Below, in pieces: positions 25,053-33,196 of a DNA stretch of 48,635 bases. The position numbers and the translations under genes were made by a program. Source of the stretch: an uncultured Armatimonadota bacterium (GTDB lineage Bacteria > Armatimonadota > Fimbriimonadia > Fimbriimonadales > Fimbriimonadaceae); the NCBI GenBank assembly GCA_903927345.1, contig CAIYMO010000001.1:1-48635 (forward strand). Reading direction: 5' to 3'. The notes beneath the pieces were generated by a model. That model ran no database searches. It worked only from the letters and a program-made list of their open reading frames with translations, and was not told where the DNA came from. Within the stretch, counting starts at the first letter, position 1. Every line of letters starts with the position of its first letter.

Positions 25053-25068
25053 TAGCTAGGTTGCAATG
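25053..25068 (+). promoter_or_regulatory. TAGCTA hexamer before the epimerase start (weak)
   Basis: TAGCTA (25053-25058), 7 nt, ATG. No Shine-Dalgarno in the 30-bp gap after the GT4 gene. Weaker than the 6-nt cases because the spacing differs. Confidence 0.3.
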
Positions 25069-25998
25069 CGAGTTTTAATTCCCGGTGGAGCGGGCTATAT
25101 CGGATCAGTTCTTACTGGTCACCTCCTCAATCTTGGCCATCAGGTAACTGTCCTCGACAATCTGTACTTCCAACAAAAGAGTCTCTTCGGATACGCATCA
25201 AATCCGAATTTTGACTTCGTTTACGGCGATACACGCGATCGGGCTACCCTTGAGCCTTTGATGGCGAAAAACGACGTCATTATCCACTTGGCGGCAGTTG
25301 TAGGAATGCCGGCATGTAAGAAGGACCCTGAGTACTCACAATCGCTTAACTACGGATCAGCAAAGCTTGTTGCAGATTTGGCGAGCAAGGACCAGCGAAT
25401 CATTTACCCTTGCACCAACAGTGGATATGGAACCCAAAGCGGTGACCTCCATTGCGACGAAAACACTCCCCTTGCTCCGATTTCTTTGTACGGTACGAGT
25501 AAGGCGGAAGGTGAGAAGGCAATTCTGGACAGCGGAAAAGGCATGGCATTCCGTCTGGCGACAGTTTTCGGTGCTTCACCTCGAATGAGAATTGACCTTC
25601 TGGTTAACGACTTCACTCACAAGGCATATTCGCAGGGCGCGATTGTGATTTACGAGGGACACTTCATGCGCAACTTTGTTGGCATCCAGGATGTTGCTCG
25701 GGCGATGATCTTTGCGATGGACAACTTTGAGTCGATGCGCGGCGAAGTTTACAACCTTGGCCTTGACTCTGCGAACATGTCCAAGATCGATCTTTGCAAC
25801 AAGGTTAAAGAACACGTTCCTCACTTCTATTTCACAGAAGCGACGGTTGGCTCCGACCCTGACAAGCGCAACTATATCGTTTCGAACGAGAAGCTCCGCC
25901 AGGCAGGGTTTGAGGCGAGCCAGACAATTGATGACGGCATCCGAGAACTTCTGAAGGTTTACAAGATGTTCGGTCGAAACGAATACGGAAACGTCTAA
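25066..25998 (+). CDS. NAD-dependent sugar-nucleotide epimerase/dehydratase
   Basis: Extended SDR of 310 residues: NAD loop VLIPGGAGYIGSVLTGHLL at residues 3-21, HLAAVVGMPACKKDPEYS, catalytic YGTSKAEGEKAI, and NFVGIQDVARAMIFAMDN. It is clearly related to the SDR half of the membrane-anchored protein at 10172-11707: both share the PAC-x-x-D/E stretch, RFGTVFG or RLATVFG, RIDLLVND or RFDLVVNL, and DPDKRNY or DGDRRNY near the end. In databases such proteins often sit beside GDP-heptose genes, and here it directly precedes hddA (1-bp overlap, TAATG). A role in modifying GDP-heptose is a guess. Confidence 0.8.
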   Translation: MRVLIPGGAGYIGSVLTGHLLNLGHQVTVLDNLYFQQKSLFGYASNPNFDFVYGDTRDRATLEPLMAKNDVIIHLAAVVGMPACKKDPEYSQSLNYGSAKLVADLASKDQRIIYPCTNSGYGTQSGDLHCDENTPLAPISLYGTSKAEGEKAILDSGKGMAFRLATVFGASPRMRIDLLVNDFTHKAYSQGAIVIYEGHFMRNFVGIQDVARAMIFAMDNFESMRGEVYNLGLDSANMSKIDLCNKVKEHVPHFYFTEATVGSDPDKRNYIVSNEKLRQAGFEASQTIDDGIRELLKVYKMFGRNEYGNV

Positions 25999-26984
25999 TG
26001 GTTATTGCCCGCACGCCAATGCGAATCAGTTTCCTGGGTGGAGGCACTGACTACCCGGACTATTATCGCCGTCACGGCGGGCAAACTTTGGCGACAAGCA
26101 TCGACAAGTACACCTATGTCACAGTCAAGCGACTTCCGGGATACTTCGATCACAAGATCAAAGTGCACTACTCAGTGCTCGAAAGGTGCGACACTCTTGA
26201 AGAGCTGAAACACACTTCGGTTCGAGAGTGTTTGCGCTTCCTTGGCATTGACAAGGAGATCGAGATTCACTACGCAGGCGACCTACCGGCAAGGACCGGT
26301 ATGGGATCGTCCTCGTCATTCACAGTGTGCTTGCTCCACGCTCTCCACGCGCTTCAGGGGAAATACGTTTCGAATCCGGCGCTGGCCGCGATGGCTGTTG
26401 AGCTTGAGCAAAACGTGATGAATGAACGGGTCGGATCTCAGGATCAGTACTCGGCGGCTTTGGGCGGTCTGAGGCACCTTAAATTCAATCGAGATGGGAG
26501 TATTGAATACCACCCGGTGATCATGTGTCCAGCCCGGATGAATCTATTGCAGAACAACCTGATGATGTTCTACACGGGGATTCAACGGACGGCTCACGAG
26601 GTTCTTGATGAGCAGCTCACGAAGACCAAGTCGGGCTCAATTGACACGGACCTATCGAAACTGGGTGACCTTGTTGATAAAGCAATGCATGTGCTTTCGA
26701 GCGATTCATCTTTGGACGAGTTTGGTCAGTTGCTCCATGAAGGCTGGGTTCTCAAACGGGGACTATCTTCGGCCATTGCAAACGACGAGATCGGTGAGTG
26801 GTACGACCGGGCTCTGAAGGCAGGTGCGATCGGTGGGAAATTGCTCGGGGCAGGCGGAGGCGGTTGCTTGTTGTTCTACGTTCCCCAGGAAAAGCAGCCC
26901 GCTGTGGCGGAGGCTCTGTCCGAACTCAGTCAGATTGATTTCGCCTTTGACTTCGTCGGATCACAGATCGTCTACGCTAGGTGA
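25998..26984 (+). CDS. hddA: D-glycero-alpha-D-manno-heptose 7-phosphate kinase
   Basis: GHMP-family kinase that phosphorylates heptose 7-phosphate at C1 to give the alpha-1,7-bisphosphate of the GDP-heptose pathway. The start MVIARTPMRISFLGGGTDYPDYYRRHGG is diagnostic of HddA/GHMP sugar kinases. The phosphate loop is LPARTGMGSSSSFTVCLLHAL (near residue 100), and the C-terminal GHMP motif is GGKLLGAGGGGCLLFY. Length 328 agrees with the family (about 330-340). It is followed by hddC, gmhB and gmhA, so the full route from sedoheptulose 7-phosphate to GDP-D-glycero-alpha-D-manno-heptose is present. Confidence 0.92.
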   Translation: MVIARTPMRISFLGGGTDYPDYYRRHGGQTLATSIDKYTYVTVKRLPGYFDHKIKVHYSVLERCDTLEELKHTSVRECLRFLGIDKEIEIHYAGDLPARTGMGSSSSFTVCLLHALHALQGKYVSNPALAAMAVELEQNVMNERVGSQDQYSAALGGLRHLKFNRDGSIEYHPVIMCPARMNLLQNNLMMFYTGIQRTAHEVLDEQLTKTKSGSIDTDLSKLGDLVDKAMHVLSSDSSLDEFGQLLHEGWVLKRGLSSAIANDEIGEWYDRALKAGAIGGKLLGAGGGGCLLFYVPQEKQPAVAEALSELSQIDFAFDFVGSQIVYAR

Positions 26985-26994
26985 AACTGAATCA

Positions 26995-27717
26995 ATGAAA
27001 ACTCTGACTGACGTCACTGCGTTTGTTTTGGTTGGTGGTCTAGGGACGCGACTGCGCGCGGTCATCGGGGAGGAAACGCCTAAGCCGCTCGCGAAGATCG
27101 GTGATCAGCCGTTTTTGAGGCTGCTGCTTGAGTGGTTGGGACAGCAAGGCATACGCAAAGTTGTGCTTGGTACGGGGCACCTTGCAACCGAATTCGCGAC
27201 GCTACTCACCAGCTATTGTCCGGCGGGAATGACGGTTTCGTTTTCACTTGAGCTGGAGCCGCTTGGTACCGGAGGAGCCATCCGCAACGGGCTTCCTTTG
27301 TTGAGTTCGGACCCGGTCCTGGTTTTGAACGGCGACTCGATCGCAAACATCGATTTGAATAGGATGCTTGATGAGCACCTATCGAAGGGTGCATTGGTTA
27401 CTGTCGGCGTGGTGCAGGTTCCCGATTCAAGTCGCTTTGGGACAGTCAGAGTTACGGATCAAGGTGTGCTTAGCGAGTTCTTGGAAAAAACGGGGGATGC
27501 TCAGCCCGCGCTCATCAATGCGGGCATGTACTTAATCTCGGGTGAGGCACTTTCGCTTCTGCCCGAAGGTCGGTCGTCACTGGAGAAAGACTTCTTAGAG
27601 CCTAAGGCAGCGGAGGGAATCGTAAGAGGATTTGTTGCTGATTCCGACTTCATCGACATCGGCACTCCTGAGTCGTATGCTCAAGCAGAGGCGTTTTTTG
27701 CGAGGTTCTTGAAGTGA
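26995..27717 (+). CDS. hddC: D-glycero-alpha-D-manno-heptose 1-phosphate guanylyltransferase
   Basis: Nucleotidyltransferase joining GTP and heptose 1-phosphate to GDP-heptose. The nucleotide-binding signature is FVLVGGLGTRLRAVIGEETPKPLAKI (family GGxGTRL...PKP), followed by LGTGGAIRNGL, VLVLNGDSIAN with the metal-binding Asp, LINAGMYLIS, SLEKDFLEP and DIGTPESYAQAEAFF. The open frame runs on upstream, inside hddA, but the ATG at 26995 begins at the domain and lies 10 nt after the hddA stop. The product has 240 residues, as usual. GDP rather than another nucleotide is inferred from hddA next door. Confidence 0.88.
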   Translation: MKTLTDVTAFVLVGGLGTRLRAVIGEETPKPLAKIGDQPFLRLLLEWLGQQGIRKVVLGTGHLATEFATLLTSYCPAGMTVSFSLELEPLGTGGAIRNGLPLLSSDPVLVLNGDSIANIDLNRMLDEHLSKGALVTVGVVQVPDSSRFGTVRVTDQGVLSEFLEKTGDAQPALINAGMYLISGEALSLLPEGRSSLEKDFLEPKAAEGIVRGFVADSDFIDIGTPESYAQAEAFFARFLK

Positions 27718-28250
27718 GCCGGTTTGTTCTGGCAGACAGGGACGGCACTCTGATCGTTGAGAAGCACTATCTGCACAACCCGGACGAGGTAGAGCTAATT
27801 CCCGGAACCGGTTTGGCGATCAATTGGCTGAACACAAACGGCTGGGAAGTGATTTGCGTTTCCAACCAAGCCGGGGTTGGGCGAGGCTACTTCGAGGCAA
27901 GCGCAGTCGTGGCGGTCAACGACCGAGTCGAGAGTTTGCTGAATGCAGATGGGGCGAAGGTCCTCGACTACTACTTCTGCCCGGACCATCCAGATGCCGA
28001 CTCAACACATCGAAAGCCTGCTCCAGGCATGGCTTTGGATGCGGCTCAGAAGCATGGATTTGACCTGAAAAGTGTGGTTGTCGTCGGTGATAAGCCCTGT
28101 GATATTGATCTGGGCAAGAATATCGGGGCAACTACGGTTCTGGTTCGCACGGGATACGGGGCAAAACACGAAGCTGCAGGGGATTGTGAGCCCGACTATG
28201 TGATCGACAGCTTCGCTGACCTCCCTGCCATAATAACCAGACTAGGGTGA
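27714..28250 (+). CDS. gmhB: D-glycero-D-manno-heptose 1,7-bisphosphate 7-phosphatase
   Basis: HAD-superfamily phosphatase removing the C7 phosphate. The catalytic Asp pair is in FVLADRDGTL (D8 and D10), the second motif is VICVSNQAGVGRGYF, and the Lys/Asp motifs are HRKPAPGM and VVVVGDKPCDIDLGKNIG. Length 178 is normal. In E. coli GmhB a structural zinc is held by a C-x-H ... C-x-C loop. Here the loop reads FCPDHPDADSTHRKP, with the first Cys and a His kept but no C-x-C, so zinc may be lost or held differently. Its start overlaps the hddC stop by 4 bp. Confidence 0.9.
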   Translation: MSRFVLADRDGTLIVEKHYLHNPDEVELIPGTGLAINWLNTNGWEVICVSNQAGVGRGYFEASAVVAVNDRVESLLNADGAKVLDYYFCPDHPDADSTHRKPAPGMALDAAQKHGFDLKSVVVVGDKPCDIDLGKNIGATTVLVRTGYGAKHEAAGDCEPDYVIDSFADLPAIITRLG

Positions 28251-28257
28251 AACAATG
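28243..28257 (+). promoter_or_regulatory. TAGGGT hexamer 6 nt before gmhA (weak)
   Basis: TAGGGT (28243-28248), gaaaca, ATG at 28255. It fits the 6-nt spacing, but lies inside an operon and departs from TATAAT at three positions, so it may be chance. Confidence 0.25.
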
Positions 28258-28872
28258 AGGGATTGGCAACAGGTAGCAAAGGAGCATTTGGAAGAGAGCA
28301 TTCGCGTCAAGCAAGCGACGATTGCATCTTGTATCCCGGCACTCATGGAAGCCGTTGATCTCGTTGTTGAGGCGTTCCAAAACGGCAACAAACTGCTGAT
28401 CTGTGGAAACGGCGGTAGTGCGGCTGACTCGCAGCACCTGGCGGCCGAGTTCATTTCAACTCTTTCGCAAGCGTTCCACCGCAAGGCGCTTCCGGCGATC
28501 GCCTTGACCACTGACAGTTCGACTCTTACTGCAAGAGCGAATGATTACGGATTCGACGAAGTCTTCTCCCGACAGGTTGAGGCGTTTGGTAAGCCAGGCG
28601 ATATCTTGATTTCGATCTCCACCAGCGGGGGTTCGAAAAACTGTGTCGCGGCGATCAAGGCTGCCAAGGAACTTGGGGTTCTGAACATTGTTCTGGTGGG
28701 AGGCACTGGCGGAGTTATGGCGGATCTTGCCGACGTCGCGCTTATCGTCCCGAGTTCGAAGACCATGCACGTCCAAGAGTCTCATCTTGCGCTGTATCAC
28801 ATCCTTTGTTACGTTGTTGAGCGGAAGCTCAACCCAGAGATGGCAGCGAAAGAACTAGCAGACTCGAAATGA
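28255..28872 (+). CDS. gmhA: Sedoheptulose 7-phosphate isomerase
   Basis: SIS-domain isomerase making D-glycero-D-manno-heptose 7-phosphate, first step of the heptose route. Recognisable segments: LLICGNGGSAADSQHLAAEFI (near residue 45), ALTTDSSTLTARANDYGFDEVFSRQV, ILISISTSGGSKNCVAAIKAA and a C-terminal HVQESHLALYHILCYVVE with the catalytic/metal Glu and His region. Length 205 is normal. Located 4 bp after gmhB and overlapping the next gene by 4 bp. Confidence 0.93.
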   Translation: MRDWQQVAKEHLEESIRVKQATIASCIPALMEAVDLVVEAFQNGNKLLICGNGGSAADSQHLAAEFISTLSQAFHRKALPAIALTTDSSTLTARANDYGFDEVFSRQVEAFGKPGDILISISTSGGSKNCVAAIKAAKELGVLNIVLVGGTGGVMADLADVALIVPSSKTMHVQESHLALYHILCYVVERKLNPEMAAKELADSK

Positions 28873-29453
28873 AACGACTGATTGACTTGGTCGGCGCCCT
28901 GGTTGCGCTAGCAATCTTTGGCATTCCGATGCTGGTCGTTGCCTTACTGATCAAGATCCTCGATCCTGGTCCGGTGTTTTTCCGCCAGGCTAGGCTAGGA
29001 AAAGATGGAGCTGCTTTTCGCATTTTCAAGTTCCGTTCGATGAAGGTGAACGCTCCGGATATCCGCAACGAGGACGGTTCCGCTTTTAGCGGTGACAATG
29101 ATCCACGTGTCACCCCGATTGGCAGATTTATCAGAAAGACCAGCATTGATGAGCTTCCCCAATTCCTCAATGTGCTGTTCGGTGAGATGAGTCTGGTAGG
29201 ACCAAGACCGGACCAGGTAGACCAGATCCAGTACTACACCGACGAGGAAAAGCAAAAGCTGCTCGTCAAGCCCGGAATCACCGGGCTTGCCCAGATCAGT
29301 GGGCGCAACTCAATTAGCTGGGACCAAAGGAAGAAACTCGACGTTGAATACGCGCAAAATCACTCGATTTTTGGCGATTTGTTGATATTGGCACGAACGA
29401 TCCCATATGTTGTATTGAGAAAGGACGTCAACGCGGAGGTGCCCAAGAAATGA
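28869..29453 (+). CDS. Phosphoglycosyl transferase (initiating sugar transferase, PglC-type)
   Basis: Monotopic membrane enzyme that transfers a sugar phosphate from a UDP-sugar to undecaprenyl phosphate, starting the repeat unit. The N-terminal MKRLIDLVGALVALAIFGIPMLVVALLIK is the re-entrant membrane helix, followed by the family block PGPVFFRQARLGKDGAAFRIFKFRSM, then TPIGRFIRKTSIDELPQFLNVLFGEMSLVGPRPD and KPGITGLAQISGRNSISW. With 194 residues it is the small PglC type rather than the large WbaP type with extra helices. Together with the GNAT and DegT genes that follow it resembles pgl/wee-like amino-sugar initiation modules. Confidence 0.9.
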   Translation: MKRLIDLVGALVALAIFGIPMLVVALLIKILDPGPVFFRQARLGKDGAAFRIFKFRSMKVNAPDIRNEDGSAFSGDNDPRVTPIGRFIRKTSIDELPQFLNVLFGEMSLVGPRPDQVDQIQYYTDEEKQKLLVKPGITGLAQISGRNSISWDQRKKLDVEYAQNHSIFGDLLILARTIPYVVLRKDVNAEVPKK

Positions 29454-30397
29454 GCTGGAAAGAACGAATCATCAATGGCTCATCTCCGCGTTTCCGAAAT
29501 CATCCTGGGGTGGCTGCGGAAGCAGCGAAGCGTTTCGCGGAGAAGAACCTAACGGCAACAGATCATGTGGTTGCGGGAAGTACTGGCGGCGCCGTCGTCG
29601 TCAAGCTGGCTTTCGACACTGAGCACCTTGGGGTGGCTTGCGGTCGAATCGGGGCGATCGGGGCTACGAATGACCTTGATGCGCTAAACGTTTCTCAATT
29701 GGCGCTCGAACTGGCACAGAAGCTTGAGATTGCTCATCTTTCGGTCCGATGCGACGGCACAGATGAGCTGTTGATCAATGCTCTTCAGGCATGCGGATTT
29801 GAGCAAGTTGATGCCATTTTGACCTTCACTCGGTCACTTCACAACTACGAGCCAGTCGACAGTGAGGATCAGATCAGGCTGGCACGATTTGAAGACGCGG
29901 AGGCAGTTGGTGAGATTGCCCGTACAGCTTTTAAGGTGGATCGGTTCCATGCTGATCCGATGATTGATCCCAAAAGGGCCGATGAGTTGCACTATCAATG
30001 GGGCAAAAACTCGGTGCTCGGAATTGCGGCAGATGCTGTGATCGTCGCGGTTGATGACCACGATCAGCCGATTGGATTTGTGACCTGCAAGCTGAACCAT
30101 GGCACCTTTGAAACCCTTGGCCGGTTTATCGGAACCATTGTGCTTGTTGCGACTTCGGACGCGGCGCGAGGCAACGGATTTGGGCGAAGAATGACGGCCC
30201 AGGCGCTGAACTGGTTCCTCCAGAGCGGGTGCGATATTGTCGAGGTCGGAACTCAAGCGACCAACAAGCCAGCGGCCGGACTGTATGAGGCTTCGGGCTT
30301 CCAGGTCTCGGATCACTCCGTTTCATTACGAAAATGGTTAGGAACCGCCACATCAGTCGTGGAGACTGAGACCGAATCTGCCAAAATCCTTTTATAA
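29450..30397 (+). CDS. GNAT acetyltransferase, WecD/RffC-like
   Basis: A ~130-residue N-terminal part of unclear fold precedes a C-terminal GNAT domain. The acetyl-CoA-binding block is VLVATSDAARGNGFGRRMTAQALNWF (family V...RGxGxGxxL), followed by VEVGTQATNKPAAGLYEASGFQVSDHSVSLRKWL, close to WecD (dTDP-fucosamine acetyltransferase), in which a similar N-terminal part exists. Placed 4 bp overlapping the sugar transferase and just before the DegT aminotransferase, it likely N-acetylates the 4-amino sugar made by that enzyme. Substrate is inferred from order only. Confidence 0.75.
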   Translation: MSWKERIINGSSPRFRNHPGVAAEAAKRFAEKNLTATDHVVAGSTGGAVVVKLAFDTEHLGVACGRIGAIGATNDLDALNVSQLALELAQKLEIAHLSVRCDGTDELLINALQACGFEQVDAILTFTRSLHNYEPVDSEDQIRLARFEDAEAVGEIARTAFKVDRFHADPMIDPKRADELHYQWGKNSVLGIAADAVIVAVDDHDQPIGFVTCKLNHGTFETLGRFIGTIVLVATSDAARGNGFGRRMTAQALNWFLQSGCDIVEVGTQATNKPAAGLYEASGFQVSDHSVSLRKWLGTATSVVETETESAKILL

Positions 30398-30410
30398 GGA
30401 CCCCGCATTA

Positions 30411-31589
30411 ATGCCAGCAAATACATTTACCGTTCGAGACGAGTTCATTCCGTTTTCCCCTCCGCTGATTGAAGCTGACGATATTGCAGGAGTAGTAGAC
30501 ACCCTCAGCACCGACTGGATCACGACGGGTCCGAAGACCCGCCGCTTCCAAGAGGTGTTCTGCGAGACCTATGGGTCGCCGGCAGCACTCGCCGTGAATT
30601 CCTGTACCGCAGGTCTGCACGTTGCTCTGGTCGTCCTGGGAATTGGACCAGGCGACGAAGTGATTACGGTTTCACACACATTCTGTGCGACCGCCAACGT
30701 AATTGAGCATGTCGGCGCAAAGCCTGTCCTGGTCGATATCGAACCAGAGACGATGAACATGGACCCTGCCGCTTTTGAAGCGGCGATCACGCCTCGGACC
30801 AAGGCGGTCATCCCAGTTCACTACGCTGGTCACGCTGCCGAGATGGACACGATCAACGCCATCGCGAAGAAGCACGGTATCCACGTGATTGAGGATGCGG
30901 CGCACCCGATTTCGGGCAAGTACAAAGGCGCGTTCGTCGGATCCTCAGAGAATCCAACTTCGTTTAGCTTCTACGCAACGAAGAACCTCACTACCGCAGA
31001 AGGTGGCATGCTCACGGGCACGCCAGAATTCATCGAAAAGGCTCGCGTGGTGCACCTTCATGGCATGAGCAAGGACGCCCTCAAGCGTTACGAGAAGGGT
31101 GGCTCTTGGAAGTATGAAGTTGTTCTGCCTGGCTTCAAGTACAACATGACCGACCTACAGGCCGCTCTAGGATTGTCTCAGCTTGCAAAGCTTGATCGCT
31201 TCCAGGCGCGTCGACGTGAGGTCGTCCAGCAGTACAGCAAGGCCCTTGGCGGTCATCCAGCTTTCACGGTGCCCGTCGAGCGCCCAGAAGTCGAGTCATC
31301 GTGGCACCTTTATGTGCTTCGGCTCAACCTTGATCAGCTCACGATCGATCGAGATCAGTTCATTGACGAGTTGAAGGAACGAAACATCGGCACTTCGGTG
31401 CACTACATTTCAGTTCACCTGCACCCGTTCTATGCGCAGAAGTACAATTTCGCACCTGACTCGTTGCCAGTGACCTGGGATACATACAACCGAATCATCA
31501 GTCTTCCGCTCAACGTTCGGATTTCGGACGAGGAAGTTGCATATGTTTGCGATGCGCTTTTTGACATCGCGGCGAAGTACGCTCGATAA
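30411..31589 (+). CDS. DegT/DnrJ/EryC1/StrS-family sugar aminotransferase
   Basis: PLP-dependent transamination of a keto-sugar nucleotide. Start region FIPFSPPLIEADDIAGVVDTL, AVNSCTAGLHVALVVLGIGPGDEVITVSHTFCATANVIEHVGAKPVLVDI, IEDAAHPISGKYKG, and the PLP lysine in FYATKNLTTAEGGM (about K191). FKYNMTDLQAALGLSQL and SWHLYVLRL complete the family pattern. Length 392 is typical. An AAGGA lies upstream of the ATG, one of few good ribosome sites here. The preceding GNAT suggests an N-acetylated 4-amino-6-deoxy sugar; the matching 4,6-dehydratase could be the membrane-anchored SDR at 10172. Confidence 0.9.
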   Translation: MPANTFTVRDEFIPFSPPLIEADDIAGVVDTLSTDWITTGPKTRRFQEVFCETYGSPAALAVNSCTAGLHVALVVLGIGPGDEVITVSHTFCATANVIEHVGAKPVLVDIEPETMNMDPAAFEAAITPRTKAVIPVHYAGHAAEMDTINAIAKKHGIHVIEDAAHPISGKYKGAFVGSSENPTSFSFYATKNLTTAEGGMLTGTPEFIEKARVVHLHGMSKDALKRYEKGGSWKYEVVLPGFKYNMTDLQAALGLSQLAKLDRFQARRREVVQQYSKALGGHPAFTVPVERPEVESSWHLYVLRLNLDQLTIDRDQFIDELKERNIGTSVHYISVHLHPFYAQKYNFAPDSLPVTWDTYNRIISLPLNVRISDEEVAYVCDALFDIAAKYAR

Positions 31590-32690
31590 ATGAGTAAGCC
31601 ACGCGTTGTGTTGGTGGTTGGCACTCGGCCGGATGCGATTAAGACGCTTCCGGTCGTGATTGCACTGCGCAACGATCCTTCATTCGAGACGATTTTGGTT
31701 TCGACGGGGCAGCACCGCGAAATGCTTCAACAGGTGTTTGACACCTTCGGCGTACAGCCGGATCGTGATCTCGAGCTGATGAAGCACGGGCAATCCTTGG
31801 GTGAGCTGACCGGCCGCATGTCACTGGCTCTAGATGAGCTCTTTAAGGAGCTCAAGCCACAGTTTGTGTTGGCTCAAGGCGATACGACGACGACATTTGT
31901 TGCAGGTCTGTCGGCGTTTTATCACCAGATTCCCTTTGGGCACGTGGAAGCAGGACTTCGAACCCACAACGTGTTCGATCCTTTCCCGGAAGAGTTTAAC
32001 CGGCAGGCGGTTGGGCTTTTCGCGACCCACCATTACGCGCCTACGGAGCTTTCCGCCTCGAACCTGAGACGCGAGCACGTCTCCGACGAGAAGATTTTCA
32101 TCACTGGCAACACTGGAATCGACGCGGTGTTGATGGTTGCAGAGCGTGAACCACAGACCTGGTTCCCTGATCATAAGGGTCGGGTCGTGTTAATGACGAT
32201 GCACCGGCGCGAGAACTGGGGTGAGCCGATGACAGCATGCGCGAAGGCGGCTCGTCAGTTGATTGATGAGCACGAGGATACGCTGTTGGCAGTTCCGATG
32301 CATCGAAATCCGATTGTTCGCGAAGTGCTTGAGAAGGAGTTGGGAAATCACCCTCGAATCCACTTGATTGAGCCCCCTGAATATGCCCGGTTCACCAAGT
32401 TGATTCAGCGATCCAACTTGATTCTTACGGACTCCGGTGGAGTGCAAGAGGAGGCTCCGTCGTTTGGGATTCCGATTCTCGTGCTACGGAACACGACAGA
32501 GCGCCCAGAGGGCGTTGACGCCGGCTGTGCGACGTTGATCGGTACAGACCCGGCGGCGTTGCTAACGCACGGCAGAGAGCTCTTGAATGACCCATCACGC
32601 TATGCGGCGATGAGCCAGGTGAAGAGTCCGTACGGCGAAGGCAAAGCCTCTCAACAAATTGTTGAGGCTATTCGAAACTACTTCGCCTGA
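31590..32690 (+). CDS. wecB: UDP-N-acetylglucosamine 2-epimerase (non-hydrolysing)
   Basis: Converts UDP-GlcNAc to UDP-ManNAc. Diagnostic segments are VVLVVGTRPDAIKTLPVV at residues 6-23 (the usual residue pair PEAIK is PDAIK here), VSTGQHREMLQQVFDTFG, FVLAQGDTTTTFVAGLSAFY, GHVEAGLRTHNVFDPFPEEFNRQ, VLMTMHRRENWGEPM, and LILTDSGGVQEEAPSFGIPILVLRNTTERPEGV. The length of 366 is normal. It begins directly after the previous stop. No wecC dehydrogenase is present, so UDP-ManNAc may be used as such. Its end overlaps the convergent DinB-like gene by 13 bp. Confidence 0.95.
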   Translation: MSKPRVVLVVGTRPDAIKTLPVVIALRNDPSFETILVSTGQHREMLQQVFDTFGVQPDRDLELMKHGQSLGELTGRMSLALDELFKELKPQFVLAQGDTTTTFVAGLSAFYHQIPFGHVEAGLRTHNVFDPFPEEFNRQAVGLFATHHYAPTELSASNLRREHVSDEKIFITGNTGIDAVLMVAEREPQTWFPDHKGRVVLMTMHRRENWGEPMTACAKAARQLIDEHEDTLLAVPMHRNPIVREVLEKELGNHPRIHLIEPPEYARFTKLIQRSNLILTDSGGVQEEAPSFGIPILVLRNTTERPEGVDAGCATLIGTDPAALLTHGRELLNDPSRYAAMSQVKSPYGEGKASQQIVEAIRNYFA

Positions 32691-33196
32691 GTCTTCTTCC
32701 AGAGTTCGTGCAGGAGGACACATTGTCCGCCATGGTAGCTATCGTGCTCAACGAGGTGCGCCACGATCCACTTGAACGTTAGGGCACCCCAAGTTCGCTG
32801 GAATTCTTGGTTCGGCTCTGGATGACTCAGAATCTGTTCGACAACGGGACCTCTGACCGACTGAAGTTGGTTGAGATACCACGCGAAGGGCTCTGCTGGA
32901 GGAGTTGGCCAGCTCACGCTGTCTTGGTCAACCTTGTTGTTGTACTGCAACGCAGGGTTCTCGGGGTCCTGGGGCCGGTTGTTAACGAATTCAGAAATCC
33001 AATAGTGGTCACAACCCGCCATATGGAGCATGATGCCGCCAATGCTTGGGCCTCCCTCGAACGGCTGCCATGTCAAGGCTTCTGCGGTTGGCTCACCGAG
33101 GTTGTCGAGCCATTCTCGCGTGCCATCTTGCCAGGTGGCGAGGAGGACCCCGATTTCACGTTCCGTGCCCGGGGCTGGGGCCACGTCGTATCTCAT
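32678..33196 (-). CDS. DinB-like protein
   Basis: A 172-residue four-helix-bundle protein of the DinB/YfiT type. Signs are TWQDGTREWLDNL, GGIMLHMAGCDHYWISEFV with the first metal His (near H60), and VAHLVEHDSYHGGQCVLLHELW, the conserved H-x3-H pair near the end. These three His commonly bind a metal; many members act as thiol transferases (e.g. with bacillithiol), but none of that can be shown here. The start overlaps the stop of the ATPase gene by one base, so both are co-transcribed on the minus strand. Confidence 0.8.
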   Translation of the reverse strand: MRYDVAPAPGTEREIGVLLATWQDGTREWLDNLGEPTAEALTWQPFEGGPSIGGIMLHMAGCDHYWISEFVNNRPQDPENPALQYNNKVDQDSVSWPTPPAEPFAWYLNQLQSVRGPVVEQILSHPEPNQEFQRTWGALTFKWIVAHLVEHDSYHGGQCVLLHELWKKTQAK

